Assembly: GCA_000770645.1 (NCBI GenBank)
Contig: JQID01000026.1
Coordinates: 1 to 41,731, forward strand
Origin: Desulfosporosinus sp. Tol-M
Lineage (GTDB): Bacteria > Bacillota > Desulfitobacteriia > Desulfitobacteriales > Desulfitobacteriaceae
DNA: 41,731 nucleotides
Direction of reading: 5' to 3'
Shown: positions 25,746 to 34,266 of the stretch, one piece after another
Layout of the letters: each line of letters opens with the position of its first letter
Position numbering within the stretch: position 1 is the first letter of the stretch
Notes under the pieces: generated by a model
What the model saw: the letters and a program-made list of their open reading frames with translations, nothing else
Database searches by the model: none
What the model was told of the DNA's origin: nothing
Translations under genes and position numbers: made by a program

Positions 25746-26927
25746 TTAAATCCCGATCAAACTCCGGGAATATAAGTACGGGATGTGTCGTGCCTTGAGC
25801 ATACCCGCATTTTCAGCGTTAGAGTTAGCGCTGCCTCTTTCCTGATCCTTCAGCATATAATAATAATTATCCTTATCCTTATTCTTATCCTTGCCCTTGC
25901 CCTTATCCTTGTCCTGATCCTTATCCTGATCCTTATCCTGATCCTTGTCCTGATCCTTGTCCTGATCCTGATCTTTATCCTTTTGCTTATCCTTATCTTT
26001 ACTTCTACTCTTGTCTATCCAAGAATATAACTCCTTGTTCGGTAAAAATAGTGTCCCTTTGGGCAGAAGTTTTTCCGTGCCATATTCACCTGGTATACCT
26101 ATTGAACCCAAGTTTTGCTTCTCAGTGCCCGAAGTTTGAGGTAAAACGGATTGACGCTTATTCTTCTCCGCCTTGATCTGCACTTGAACCTGTGGATTTT
26201 CCAGTAGCCGGACCCGTTCTGATGTATCTTTTAGTCTCTCCGGTTGCGTCACGACTCCTGCCTTATCTGCAATCTGCCAAAGCGCATACTCACCTAAAGT
26301 AAGATCCCCTTTTTGAGCAAGCTCCCGTTCCTGAGAAGTCAGGGAGAAAACCGTAACCTGCGGGGTCAACCCTTTTTTCTTACCTATCTCTATGACCCAT
26401 GAGATAATTTGATTCTCGTTAAGTTCCTCCGGAATTTGTTCCAAGGTTTTGTTGATCATCGGAGAGTATCCAACCACAACCCAATGCTGCTCAGAACTAA
26501 GGAATTTTTGATCATATGCCTGGACAACAATTTGTTCTAAGACCTCTTCAAGCGGTTTCCCCTTTAAGTTAATCTGACTCAGCATCCGTTTCGCATCTTC
26601 ATTTTGAGTTTGAAATTTTAATAACTGCCCTTGACTGTCCAACTCAAACTGTACACTCGGATTAATATCAACCGATAGTAGCGCTACCGCGGTTGGCGCT
26701 TGATATAGGGTCCACCCCAGGAGGGTCGTTATTGCCAAAAGGAAAAGCGCAGCAGCCCCAACCCATATGCGTATCCCACTAACAAACTCAATCCATGGTT
26801 GGATTTGAACCTCTTCGCCCACCTCAGCGTTAACTCGTCTATAAACTTGGCGAAAGGCACCATCCTGACCAAGCACAGTATAACGTGACCCGGACTTTTC
26901 CAACACTACAGCTTTCATTTTACTCAC
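25746..26927 (-). CDS. rsgI: RsgI-like anti-sigma-I factor
   Basis: 393 residues. The N-terminal cytoplasmic RsgI_N domain (about 1-45, MKAVVLEKSGSRYTVLGQDGAF) should bind SigI. One TM segment spans about 52-73. The extracellular juxtamembrane domain (LLSVDINPSVQFELD) carries the Asn-Pro reported as the autocleavage site of RsgI proteins. From about residue 300 a Lys/Asp/Gln repeat ((DKDQ)n) runs some 45 residues, followed by a Tyr/Asn-containing tail; no carbohydrate-binding module is seen. Starts within sigI (ATGA overlap), so both are made together. Probably senses wall stress and releases SigI. Confidence 0.9.
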   Translation of the reverse strand: MSKMKAVVLEKSGSRYTVLGQDGAFRQVYRRVNAEVGEEVQIQPWIEFVSGIRIWVGAAALFLLAITTLLGWTLYQAPTAVALLSVDINPSVQFELDSQGQLLKFQTQNEDAKRMLSQINLKGKPLEEVLEQIVVQAYDQKFLSSEQHWVVVGYSPMINKTLEQIPEELNENQIISWVIEIGKKKGLTPQVTVFSLTSQERELAQKGDLTLGEYALWQIADKAGVVTQPERLKDTSERVRLLENPQVQVQIKAEKNKRQSVLPQTSGTEKQNLGSIGIPGEYGTEKLLPKGTLFLPNKELYSWIDKSRSKDKDKQKDKDQDQDKDQDKDQDKDQDKDQDKDKGKGKDKNKDKDNYYYMLKDQERGSANSNAENAGMLKARHIPYLYSRSLIGI

Positions 26928-27637
26928 CCTTTCGCCCCCCTATCACCCGTGAGTACATATTCACGTAAATAAACATAGTCATGTTGATTCGCCACCAATA
27001 AGGCGACCGCTAAAATATACTTTCTTCCCCGTTCTAAAACCTTTGGGTGAATCTGAGTTTTCAAAGCTAAGGATTGTAGGGGAATTCTTCCATTGCGTTC
27101 AACCTGAGACCACAACTCAGAGTCAAAGGCTAATTCTCGAGCCGCACGGAGTAGTGTCTCGCGGGAATCCCGATGTTTTGGAGAAACTTTAACCAAGTTA
27201 TGATAGGTAAGCTGAAACGAGGCTAAAACTCTGGCAAACTGTTGAATTTCCTCCGCCCGTTCTTGGTTTTGCTCTTGCTCCCTAAACTCATCTATACCAA
27301 GAGATATATCGACCTCTCGTCCGAAGCCCTCCTGGTCGAGGGATATAGCCTGCCTCAAGCGATGCTTGCGATAATAATCGATCAGGCGGCGTTTCATCAA
27401 TATACGGGCATAGGCTAAAAATGGGACCCCTTTATCCATGACAAACAAATCTACCGCTTCATTAAAGGCAATCAACGCTTCCGATAATTCATCATCCTTG
27501 CCCCATTCCAGGGAGTGGGAACACGCTTGGCTAGCCACATGACAAATAAACGTTTGATGTTCGGCCAGGAAAGCATCTCGGGCTTCCGGGTCCTCTTTCA
27601 AACGCTGCCAAAACCTTCTGTCTTCCCATTCTGGCAT
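26924..27637 (-). CDS. sigI: RNA polymerase sigma factor SigI
   Basis: 237 residues from ATG 27637, after AGGAGGAAGG; the frame runs to 27790 inside the preceding gene but lacks support there. A region-2-like segment (ELSEALIAFNEAVDLF, FLAYARILMKRRLIDYYRKH) matches the SigI family, and the C-terminal region resembles its DNA-binding domain. SigI directs wall-stress and heat-related genes in B. subtilis and polysaccharide-responsive genes in clostridia. Overlaps rsgI by 4 bp and follows a TagA/WecG-like gene. Confidence 0.88.
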   Translation of the reverse strand: MPEWEDRRFWQRLKEDPEARDAFLAEHQTFICHVASQACSHSLEWGKDDELSEALIAFNEAVDLFVMDKGVPFLAYARILMKRRLIDYYRKHRLRQAISLDQEGFGREVDISLGIDEFREQEQNQERAEEIQQFARVLASFQLTYHNLVKVSPKHRDSRETLLRAARELAFDSELWSQVERNGRIPLQSLALKTQIHPKVLERGRKYILAVALLVANQHDYVYLREYVLTGDRGAKG

Positions 27638-27681
27638 GTTACCCTTCCTCCTACTCTCTAATACGAAGCAATTTCTTTCTT

Positions 27682-28407
27682 TTAAGGGGTCTTGCGCCAG
27701 AATCCCTGCCAAAGGACTTTTATTACAAAACGCGGCAACACAACTTGGCGTTTCCAACGCCAGGGCTCTTTCCACAAGCGATAGAGCCATTCCAAATGAA
27801 GGTCTTGAATGCGTTTCGGCGCGCGAACCACAATCCCGGCCAAAGCATCAAAACTCCCACCTACCCCTATACTAACGGAAGCTAATCCGGGATGCTCTGC
27901 AAGCCAATACTCCTGGCGGGGTGCGCCCAACCCGACAAGCAAAACATCCGGTCGAAAATACCGGATTTTTTCTAATACTCCAGGTTCATCATCCGGGCTA
28001 AAGTAACCGTGCATAACAGCACAAGTTATCCCATGATTCTTACGTACAACCTGATTTGCTGCCTGTTCCGCCACGCCTGGTTTTCCTCCCAGAAAGAAAA
28101 TCCGCCATTTACCCGCATGCGCAATGGGGAACAAAGTATGGACTAAATCAATCCCTGTAACCCTTTCTAATCCTGGAGTCCCTAACCTCCGGGCAGCCCA
28201 AACTACTCCAATCCCATCTGCTGTTACTATATCTGCTGAATTTATTAGCTTCTTTATCCTAACATTCCGTTCTGATGCATAGATCATTTCAGGATTAGCA
28301 GTAACAACACGGATCTGGAGCTGACCTTCTACCGCTTGACGGATCTGCTCCACCGTCTCTTGCATGGAATATGTATCTACGGTAATCCCCAGAATATCGA
28401 CTCTCAT
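27682..28407 (-). CDS. WecG/TagA/CpsF family glycosyltransferase
   Basis: 241 residues. Family motifs are seen: VVTANPEMIYASERN, LINSADIVTADGIGVVWAARRLG, RVTGIDLVHTL, FFLGGKPGVAEQAA and the C-terminal RIQDLHLEWLYRLWKEPWRWKRQ. GT26 enzymes such as TagA add N-acetylmannosamine to undecaprenyl-PP-GlcNAc, the linkage unit for wall teichoic acid or related polymers, at the inner membrane face. ATG follows GGAAAGGAAAG. It lies between mbl and sigI, so wall polymer synthesis, shape and wall stress are grouped. Confidence 0.9.
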   Translation of the reverse strand: MRVDILGITVDTYSMQETVEQIRQAVEGQLQIRVVTANPEMIYASERNVRIKKLINSADIVTADGIGVVWAARRLGTPGLERVTGIDLVHTLFPIAHAGKWRIFFLGGKPGVAEQAANQVVRKNHGITCAVMHGYFSPDDEPGVLEKIRYFRPDVLLVGLGAPRQEYWLAEHPGLASVSIGVGGSFDALAGIVVRAPKRIQDLHLEWLYRLWKEPWRWKRQVVLPRFVIKVLWQGFWRKTP

Positions 28408-28487
28408 AGAAAATCTTTCCTTTCCAATACGCGTGCCTCCGTATTAACCCATCCTACCTCACTATGAGCTGAATGGATGCTTGAATA

Positions 28488-28577
28488 GCACGCAAAAAAG
28501 CGCCTCTGCGTCCCTGAACACAGACAGCGTCACAGTGCCCCCGGCGTCATTCCAAACCCCCTCCGACCCAAGCCAAA
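28488..28577. repeat. Left extension of the dispersed hairpin element
   Basis: AAGCGCCTCTGCGT, CGTCACAGTGCCCCCGGCGTC and CCTCCGACCCAAGCC resemble 6729-6803, upstream of the diverged copy near the M23 gene. The repeat family may therefore be longer than its inverted ends. Confidence 0.45.
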
Positions 28578-28751
28578 GGAAGTGTCTTAGCTTAGAGAAC
28601 ACGTAGAGAGAAATCGCGTCAATGAGCGCAGGCGATGAAGCGTTAAGAAACGCATTGGTCGCACATTCAGGAAAGCCCAGAGGTTATGCGTTTTAGCGGC
28701 ATCACCAAGCGAATAGCGATGGAACGTGTGCGACCGCGCTAAGACACTTCC
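28578..28751. repeat. 174-bp dispersed element with perfect 14-bp inverted ends, after mbl
   Basis: GGAAGTGTCTTAGC (28578-28591) and GCTAAGACACTTCC (28738-28751) are exact inverted repeats. Inside, GGTCGCACA (about 28657) pairs with TGTGCGACC (about 28727), and GCGTT AAGA AACGC forms a small hairpin at about 28640. Closely related to 7041-7212. It starts 3 bp beyond the mbl stop codon TAG, the same position as the other copy relative to ftsX. Confidence 0.75.
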
Positions 28752-28754
28752 TCC

Positions 28755-29738
28755 CTAAAAACATCCATTTAACATCTTACCCGTCCCTAAGACCACACAG
28801 GAAATGGGATCATCAGCTATACTGACCGGCAATCCTGTCTCGCGGGAGAGACGCGTGTCAAAACCGTACATCAGGGACCCTCCCCCAGTCATAACAATCC
28901 CTTTATCAAGAATATCAGAGGATAATTCCGGCGGGGTTCGTTCCAAAACTTCCTTTACCCCGGCAACTATCGCTTCAATAGATTCCTCGATGGCAACAAA
29001 ACATTCTTGGGAATTCACCTTGATGGTCTTAGGCAAACCAGTAATCAAATTACGTCCGCGCACATCAATTTCCGCAGATGGACGACCCTCCGGTATGGCT
29101 GCCCCGATCGCAATTTTAATTTCTTCAGCGGTACGTTCTCCAATCATAAGATTAAGTTCCCGACGAATATAACGGCTAATGGCTTCATCAATTTTATCCC
29201 CACCAACCCGTAGGCTCCGTTTTACAACTATACCATAAAGCGAAAGCACTGCAATATCCGTTGTTCCTCCACCAATATCCACAACCAAGCTCCCGGTTGG
29301 ACCAGAAATGTCCAATCCTGCTCCCAATGCCGCCGCAAACGGTTCTTCAACTACTTTCACATCTTTGGCACCGGCCTGGTAGGCCGCCTGTTTGACTGCC
29401 CGTTGTTCCACTTCCGTTACTCCTGAAGGAATACAAACTACGACACGTGTTTTGAAGAACGGCCAGCGTTTGGCGCCTGCTTTCTCCAGAAAATATTTCA
29501 GCATAAGCTCTGTAGTCTGGTAATCCGCGATCACCCCATCACGCATAGGACGCACGGCCACAATATTCCCCGGTGTTCGGCCGATCATTAACCGTGCTTC
29601 TTCTCCTACGGCAACTCGTTTATTCGTATTGCGGTCTATGGCAATCACAGAGGGTTCATGTAAAACGATCCCTTTTCCTTTAGCATAAACCAAAATACTC
29701 GCTGTACCCAAGTCAATTCCCAGTTCAATTCCAAACAT
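28755..29738 (-). CDS. mbl: MreB-family rod-shape protein Mbl
   Basis: 327 residues from ATG 29738 (MFGIELGIDLGTASILVY); the frame opens at 29777 but the first 13 codons lack a ribosome binding site. Actin-fold nucleotide motifs are intact: phosphate 1 GIDLGTASILVY, phosphate 2 VVDIGGGTTDIAVLS and adenosine motif VMTGGGSLMYG. Forms membrane filaments that guide lateral wall synthesis. Placement after spoIIID matches Mbl in Bacillus and relatives. The C-terminus ends early (GKMLNGCF), directly abutting a repeat element, and may have lost a few residues. Confidence 0.93.
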   Translation of the reverse strand: MFGIELGIDLGTASILVYAKGKGIVLHEPSVIAIDRNTNKRVAVGEEARLMIGRTPGNIVAVRPMRDGVIADYQTTELMLKYFLEKAGAKRWPFFKTRVVVCIPSGVTEVEQRAVKQAAYQAGAKDVKVVEEPFAAALGAGLDISGPTGSLVVDIGGGTTDIAVLSLYGIVVKRSLRVGGDKIDEAISRYIRRELNLMIGERTAEEIKIAIGAAIPEGRPSAEIDVRGRNLITGLPKTIKVNSQECFVAIEESIEAIVAGVKEVLERTPPELSSDILDKGIVMTGGGSLMYGFDTRLSRETGLPVSIADDPISCVVLGTGKMLNGCF

Positions 29739-29797
29739 CAGTGGGGATACCCCTTTCGTCATCAATAGCTTGTCCATCTCGACTTAATATATAAACA

Positions 29798-29832
29798 AAT
29801 AGCATAATCTCCCTCACGGGAGATTCGCTATT
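29798..29832 (-). terminator. Hairpin after spoIIID
   Basis: On the minus strand, AATAGC-G-AATCTCCC, loop GTGA, then GGGAGATT-AT-GCTATT, followed by TGTTTATAT. An extended 14-bp stem with a small interior loop between spoIIID and mbl; it may attenuate rather than fully stop read-through. Confidence 0.65.
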
Positions 29833-29929
29833 GATAGTTTAGTACTAAAAGTCATTCGTGATTAATTCGCTAATCCCTTTATGGTTTTCAATAATTTTTC
29901 ATAATCTCCTCAATTTCGTCAATATTCTT

Positions 29930-30178
29930 CTAGATTTCCTGGTATTTTTTCCGAGTGGCCTCCCCTCCCCGAATATGTCGTTCTGCCTTGTTAATTTCAA
30001 GAATATGCTTTACTTCCATGGATAGTTTCTCATTTACCAAGGGTAAACGTTCTGTCACATCTTTATGCACCGTACTTTTAGAGACACCGAATACGTCAGC
30101 CGTTTGTCTAACAGTTGCACTCGATTCCAATATGTAAGTTCCAATATCGAGCACCCGTTTGCGTATATATTCTTGCAC
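29930..30178 (-). CDS. spoIIID: Sporulation transcription factor SpoIIID
   Basis: 82 residues from GTG 30178, after GAAGGAGGG. The helix-turn-helix is clear (TVRQTADVFGVSKSTVHKDVTERL), followed by the basic C-terminal tail (ERHIRGGEATRKKYQE) that contacts DNA in B. subtilis SpoIIID. Activates and represses mother-cell genes between the sigma-E and sigma-K stages. Upstream of mbl as in Bacillus. No perfect sigma-E promoter was found in the 60 bp ahead. Confidence 0.96.
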   Translation of the reverse strand: MQEYIRKRVLDIGTYILESSATVRQTADVFGVSKSTVHKDVTERLPLVNEKLSMEVKHILEINKAERHIRGGEATRKKYQEI

Positions 30179-30235
30179 TCAGAGCCCTCCTTCGTCCAAC
30201 AAGTGTAGTACATTTATATGCATGCTCAACAGAAA

Positions 30236-30257
30236 AAGACATCCATAAAAGGATGTC
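30236..30257 (-). terminator. Intrinsic terminator upstream of spoIIID
   Basis: On the minus strand, GACATCC TTTTAT GGATGTC is followed by TTTTTCTG. It must end a transcript coming from the right; the nearest reading frame in front of it is the tiny ORF at 30290-30382. Confidence 0.75.
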
Positions 30258-30289
30258 CTCAGTTGGTAAATACTATGATGTTTAGGTAG

Positions 30290-30382
30290 TTATTTCAGGT
30301 TATCAACGCCTTCATGCTCACCAGTTTCTATCAAACTAATTATGTCACTGCCCGCCGTATAGTGTGGGAGAAGAGAGAACAC
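30290..30382 (-). other. Possible 30-residue ORF or gene remnant
   Basis: GTG-started frame VFSLLPHYTAGSDIISLIE... ending NLK, stop at 30290, 33 bp before the terminator at 30236. The residues look protein-like (ordered hydrophobic/acidic pattern), but no ribosome binding site is properly spaced and a stop lies just upstream, so it may be the tail of a deleted gene. I do not recognise it. Confidence 0.25.
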
Positions 30383-30397
30383 TCCTCATCCAGGTAT

Positions 30398-30434
30398 AAA
30401 TAACCTAGCGAATTTAAGTCACTAGGTTATTTTT
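30398..30434 (+). terminator. Hairpin terminator on the plus strand
   Basis: AAATAACCTAG and CTAGGTTATTT (11-bp perfect stem, 13-nt loop) with T residues continuing to 30434. Nearly symmetrical, so it could work both ways. No plus-strand gene precedes it; 30183-30580 otherwise holds only the tiny ORF. Confidence 0.55.
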
Positions 30435-30580
30435 ATCCTTTGCAGATTATGGGATATGCATATTATGTGGTAATTCCTGGATAAAAATATCCCATAATTC
30501 TCACAATCTTCATATAGTGTATAGGCGCCGGTTTAATAATGTTAAACCTGTTGCGCGAAGCAAAGAGGTGGTTATTGTCA

Positions 30581-31651
30581 ATGTTAATCGGGATGCTGCA
30601 CCATCGTAAACACCCGCAGAAAGTGATTAAGGCCTATGCTTATGCAGCTGTTGCCAAAGCAGAGGGCGCCGAACTACTTTATTTTTCTCCCCAGGGTATT
30701 GATTTAGAAAATAGGATCATTCATGGCTACGTCTATGAAAACGGAAGCTGGCAGAGCACGGAAAGTCTCTTTCCGAATGTGATTTATAATTCGGGAAGTC
30801 CCGAAAAATTAGAGCGGGCGGAAGAAGTTATTGCTAAGCTCAAAGAAGACATTCCGTTTACCACTTTTTCGATTGGAAATAAAATGAGAATCTATGAAAG
30901 ACTAAGAACCGCAGGTGTATTTTCCCCCTATCTAATACCCTCTAAAATTATCCATTCCCCCGGAGGATTCTTCGATTTTATTAATCAGTATCGTAATATC
31001 GTTTTTAAGCCTGTCAATGGACAGAAAGGACAAGGTGTTACTTTCATTAGAAGGATCAAGGATCAGTTTCAGTTGTTAGTTTCTACGGATAATCATGACT
31101 TTAGTTATGATGAGTTGCGCGCCTATATCTCCGGCAAGCTTCAGGAGGAACCGTATCTGGCGCAGCCGTATATCAACTGCAAGACCCGGTCCGGACAGGT
31201 TTATGATTTTCGCATGCATGTTCAAAAGAACGAAAACGGCAAATGGGTCATTACCACAGTTTATCCCCGGATTGGACCTCATGGAAGCATCGTTTCCAAT
31301 ATTAATAGCGGAGGTTCCACTAACTATTTGGTACCTTTCTTGAAACAGGAATTCGGAAATGACTATTATGATGTCAAGCGCTACTTGGAACAATTTTCTC
31401 TTCAGCTTGCCGACCATATAGATCAAATACAGCAGAATACTTTTTCCGAAACAATTGATGAACTGGGAATCGATGTCGCTCTTGATGATCTGAGAAAAAT
31501 TTGGATATATGAGATCAACTGGCGTCCGGGGTGCCCTCCGGCCTTTTATTTGGAGCTCGATGTCGTGAGAAATATGATCAGGTATGCGATGTTTCTAGCC
31601 AAGGAACATCAAACTAAAATTAATCCGCCCCCGCATGACTTATTACAATGA
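30581..31651 (+). CDS. YheC/YheD family ATP-grasp protein
   Basis: 356 residues from ATG 30581, preceded by AAAGAGGTGG; the in-frame ATG 30539 has no ribosome binding site. Begins MLIGMLHHRKHPQKV, as in YheC/YheD proteins associated with endospores. ATP-grasp features are FKPVNGQKGQGVTFIRR (phosphate-binding Lys and glycine-rich loop), AQPYINC, a YDFRMHVQKNENGKW strand and the metal-binding end IWIYEINWRPGCPPAF. ATP-grasp enzymes join a carboxylate to an amine or thiol via acyl phosphate; this one's substrates are unknown. First of a compact cluster with a Mur ligase and a second ATP-grasp. Confidence 0.82.
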   Translation: MLIGMLHHRKHPQKVIKAYAYAAVAKAEGAELLYFSPQGIDLENRIIHGYVYENGSWQSTESLFPNVIYNSGSPEKLERAEEVIAKLKEDIPFTTFSIGNKMRIYERLRTAGVFSPYLIPSKIIHSPGGFFDFINQYRNIVFKPVNGQKGQGVTFIRRIKDQFQLLVSTDNHDFSYDELRAYISGKLQEEPYLAQPYINCKTRSGQVYDFRMHVQKNENGKWVITTVYPRIGPHGSIVSNINSGGSTNYLVPFLKQEFGNDYYDVKRYLEQFSLQLADHIDQIQQNTFSETIDELGIDVALDDLRKIWIYEINWRPGCPPAFYLELDVVRNMIRYAMFLAKEHQTKINPPPHDLLQ

Positions 31652-31658
31652 GGTGAGT

Positions 31659-32774
31659 ATGTTGGCTTTTAATCCTAATGCGGAAAAACCGATCATCGCT
31701 GTTACCGGAAGTGCGGGAAAAACCATGGTAAAAGCTATGGTTTCCGCGATTCTAAGGGAAAGATGGGTCGTGTTTGAATCGAAGGATTATTACAATACGG
31801 TTGATAAGACGTTGGTTCATGCTGAAGAAATCGGCTTTGTTCACCGCGCGGCTGTCTTGGAATACGGGATGGCCTTCCCAAATGCGATTACGGAACACTG
31901 CCGGATCATCCGGCCCAATATCGGGGTTATTACGAATGTCGGACTTGCCCATATTGGTAATTTTGAAAACAAAATAGAAAGGCTCGCCGCCGCAAAATCG
32001 GAACTGATTGAAGGGATGAATCCCTCCGGTATTTTATTGCTCAATGCTGATGATGCTAATTCCAAGCTGCTGCACACCCACAACTTTGTGGGGAAGATTT
32101 TTACCGTAGGCATAAACTCAAGAGCAGATTACCAAGCCAACAATATTGCTTATTCAGAAAAAGGGATGACGTTTACGTTAGTTCTCCAAGGAGATGAGTA
32201 TCCCTTCTTAATTCCCGTCTTCGGCGAGCATAACGTTTATAATGCATTATTGGCGATTGGAGTTGCTGACCAATTGGGTTTCCTCCCTGCCGAAATGCAA
32301 ACGGGGCTGCAAACGATGAAAAAACCGAATCATCGTTTAGCCATTCATCGGTTGAGAGATGAAATCTCCGTCATTGACGATACCGTCCATGCTCATCCCC
32401 CAGCCGTAAAGGCCGCCATCGATGTCCTCCTGCACCTTGCCAAGCAAAAGAAAATGGCTATTCTTGGAAGTATGCCGGAACTTGGTGCGCGAACCTACCA
32501 AGATTACGACGATATTGGCCGGTATGTCGCAGATAAAAAACTCGACTTCCTTTATACGTTTGGCAAGAGTTCTGTGCATATCGGCGAGGGAGCCGTTAAG
32601 GCCGGATATCCGGCCAGTCAAGTGAAGCATTACAAACAATCCCATATAAAAGTAATGCAGAGAGAAATAATTCATTCCATAGAACCGGGCATGACAATCA
32701 TGGTCAAAGGTGCCAGCCGCTTGAATATGTATGAAATTGTCCAGTTTTTATGCGATTATTATAAAGTTAAATAA
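31659..32774 (+). CDS. Mur ligase family protein lacking the N-terminal domain
   Basis: 371 residues from ATG 31659, after GAGGTGAG, which overlaps the preceding stop codon. The ATP-binding loop VTGSAGKTMVK lies near residue 16, so the UDP-binding domain found in MurC-F is absent. The central domain (VLEYGMAFPNAITEHCR, ITNVGLAHIGNFE, AKSELIEG with the carbamylatable Lys, LLLNADD) and the C-terminal domain (SVIDDTVHAHPPAVKAA, MTIMVKGASRLNMYE) are present. This architecture resembles amide ligases such as the Mur half of cyanophycin synthetase rather than cell-wall MurF. It probably adds an amino acid to a non-UDP substrate made or used by the neighbouring ATP-grasp enzymes. Confidence 0.8.
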   Translation: MLAFNPNAEKPIIAVTGSAGKTMVKAMVSAILRERWVVFESKDYYNTVDKTLVHAEEIGFVHRAAVLEYGMAFPNAITEHCRIIRPNIGVITNVGLAHIGNFENKIERLAAAKSELIEGMNPSGILLLNADDANSKLLHTHNFVGKIFTVGINSRADYQANNIAYSEKGMTFTLVLQGDEYPFLIPVFGEHNVYNALLAIGVADQLGFLPAEMQTGLQTMKKPNHRLAIHRLRDEISVIDDTVHAHPPAVKAAIDVLLHLAKQKKMAILGSMPELGARTYQDYDDIGRYVADKKLDFLYTFGKSSVHIGEGAVKAGYPASQVKHYKQSHIKVMQREIIHSIEPGMTIMVKGASRLNMYEIVQFLCDYYKVK

Positions 32775-32799
32775 TTTAAATAAATGAGGGTTCATCATC

Positions 32800-34266
32800 A
32801 TGAAAACAATACTATTTATAGGCACCCATAAGTCCGGATCAAGCCGGGAAGCTTTAAGGGCAGCTGAACAGCTCGGCTATTATACCGTGTTGTATACTGA
32901 TCGGCCCAAATTCCTGGAAAACCGAACATCGTTTCCTGATGTTCACCTGATGCAGTTCTGTGATTTAAACAACCTCGAAGAAATAAAGCTGGATGTCCGA
33001 CGCCTCATATTAAACGGCATCGAGATCTGCGCAATTGTCAGTTTTATTGAACCGTATTGCCATACTGCCTGCATACTGGCTGAGGAATTCGGAGTGAACC
33101 ACTTTTCTACGCAAGCAATTCAGGCTATGCAGGATAAAATCCTTTCTCGTCAAATTCTCTCCGAGTCACCTTATAACCCTCGTTTTACGGTCTTAGGGGA
33201 GGGGAATATGCCGCTTTCGTCCACACCGATGAAACTGAAAAAGAGTTTTCCGTTTATCCTAAAATTACCCCATTCCTGTAGTTCCAAAGACGTCTTTAAG
33301 ATTAATAACGCCAAACAGTTTAAACGCTATCTGGAAAAAATCTCCCAAAAATCAACGGACCCCATCTTAGTGGAAGAATTTCTGGACGGACCACAATATT
33401 TAGTGGAAGTCATTGTTCATCAGAAGAAACTGCACATTGTCGCCATTATTCAACAAGAGATCAACTATAATATGCGTTTTATTATTACCGGCTACAATCT
33501 CCTCCTTGATTCCCCTGAAGACTTTTATCAAGACCTGAGAGCAGCGGTCGAGGATATTGTCCTTATTCATGGCATGGAATCCGGCGCCTGTCATCTGGAA
33601 ATGCGCCACGTCTGGAAGAAAAATGCGGTTCCTATTGCCCATGAAGATACTGACTGGGGACATCTTGATCAGAAAGAATGGAAACTCGTTGAAATTAACC
33701 CCCGAATTTCCGGGGGAGGCATGAATAGATTGATTGAGATAGGCCTGGGATTTAATTTAGTTCAAGAAACCTTAAAACTCGCACTTGGGCAGGAGCCAAA
33801 TCTCATACCAAGGCATAAGCAAAATGTCTTCGCCCAGTATGTCATCCTCTCAGAAGCAGGGCTCCTGGAAAAAATCACCGGCAGAAAGAAGGCCTTCAAC
33901 TGCCCGGGTGTCCAAGAGGTTTTTCTAAGACCGCGAAAAGGCGCACTGCTTGTACCTCCTCTCTCTATGGGGCATCGGTATGCCTATGTGATAGCTACCG
34001 GCGACAGTGAAGAATCAGCAAGAATCAATGCGAAATTTGCGGCTGCCCAAATCAAATTTTGGCTTTCACCCCCTCCGGAGCGTTTGCCGGACAATGGACG
34101 CGCTCCGCAAAAGCCGGACGTTGAGGCTGCGGATACGAAAGCCTCCAGTGAGAGGATTATCGAACCTCCCGAACCGGATAACATTTCCAAATGTCTGAGC
34201 ATATTGTTAAAGGTTTGTAAACGTTCAACAGCTTCGCTCATTCCGATATTCATCCCCATCTCATGA
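32800..34266 (+). CDS. ATP-grasp carboxylate-amine ligase with extended tail
   Basis: 488 residues. N-terminal Rossmann-like domain (KTILFIGTHKSGSSREALRAAEQLGY), ATP-grasp domain from about 130 (FPFILKLPHSCSSKDVFKI; DPILVEEFLDGPQYLVEVI) and a metal-binding end KLVEINPRISGGGM near 300. Resembles the carbamoyl-phosphate-synthase/biotin-carboxylase-like amino-acid ligases. After residue about 425 the sequence turns Pro-rich and the final ~30 residues are antisense to the opposing Mur ligase gene, so the tail is probably acquired read-through. Start ATG follows GAGGG. Third gene of the plus-strand cluster. Confidence 0.78.
   Translation: MKTILFIGTHKSGSSREALRAAEQLGYYTVLYTDRPKFLENRTSFPDVHLMQFCDLNNLEEIKLDVRRLILNGIEICAIVSFIEPYCHTACILAEEFGVNHFSTQAIQAMQDKILSRQILSESPYNPRFTVLGEGNMPLSSTPMKLKKSFPFILKLPHSCSSKDVFKINNAKQFKRYLEKISQKSTDPILVEEFLDGPQYLVEVIVHQKKLHIVAIIQQEINYNMRFIITGYNLLLDSPEDFYQDLRAAVEDIVLIHGMESGACHLEMRHVWKKNAVPIAHEDTDWGHLDQKEWKLVEINPRISGGGMNRLIEIGLGFNLVQETLKLALGQEPNLIPRHKQNVFAQYVILSEAGLLEKITGRKKAFNCPGVQEVFLRPRKGALLVPPLSMGHRYAYVIATGDSEESARINAKFAAAQIKFWLSPPPERLPDNGRAPQKPDVEAADTKASSERIIEPPEPDNISKCLSILLKVCKRSTASLIPIFIPIS

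Noticed and set aside
25785..26030. Plus-strand Leu/Ile-rich frame resembling a membrane protein
   Set aside because: Antisense shadow of the DKDQ repeat of rsgI.
30520..30580. Sporulation promoter (CATATAGTG) and ATG 30539 start for the YheC/YheD gene
   Set aside because: The -10-like word fits sigma-E or sigma-K only partly, no -35 sits at the right distance and ATG 30539 has no ribosome binding site.
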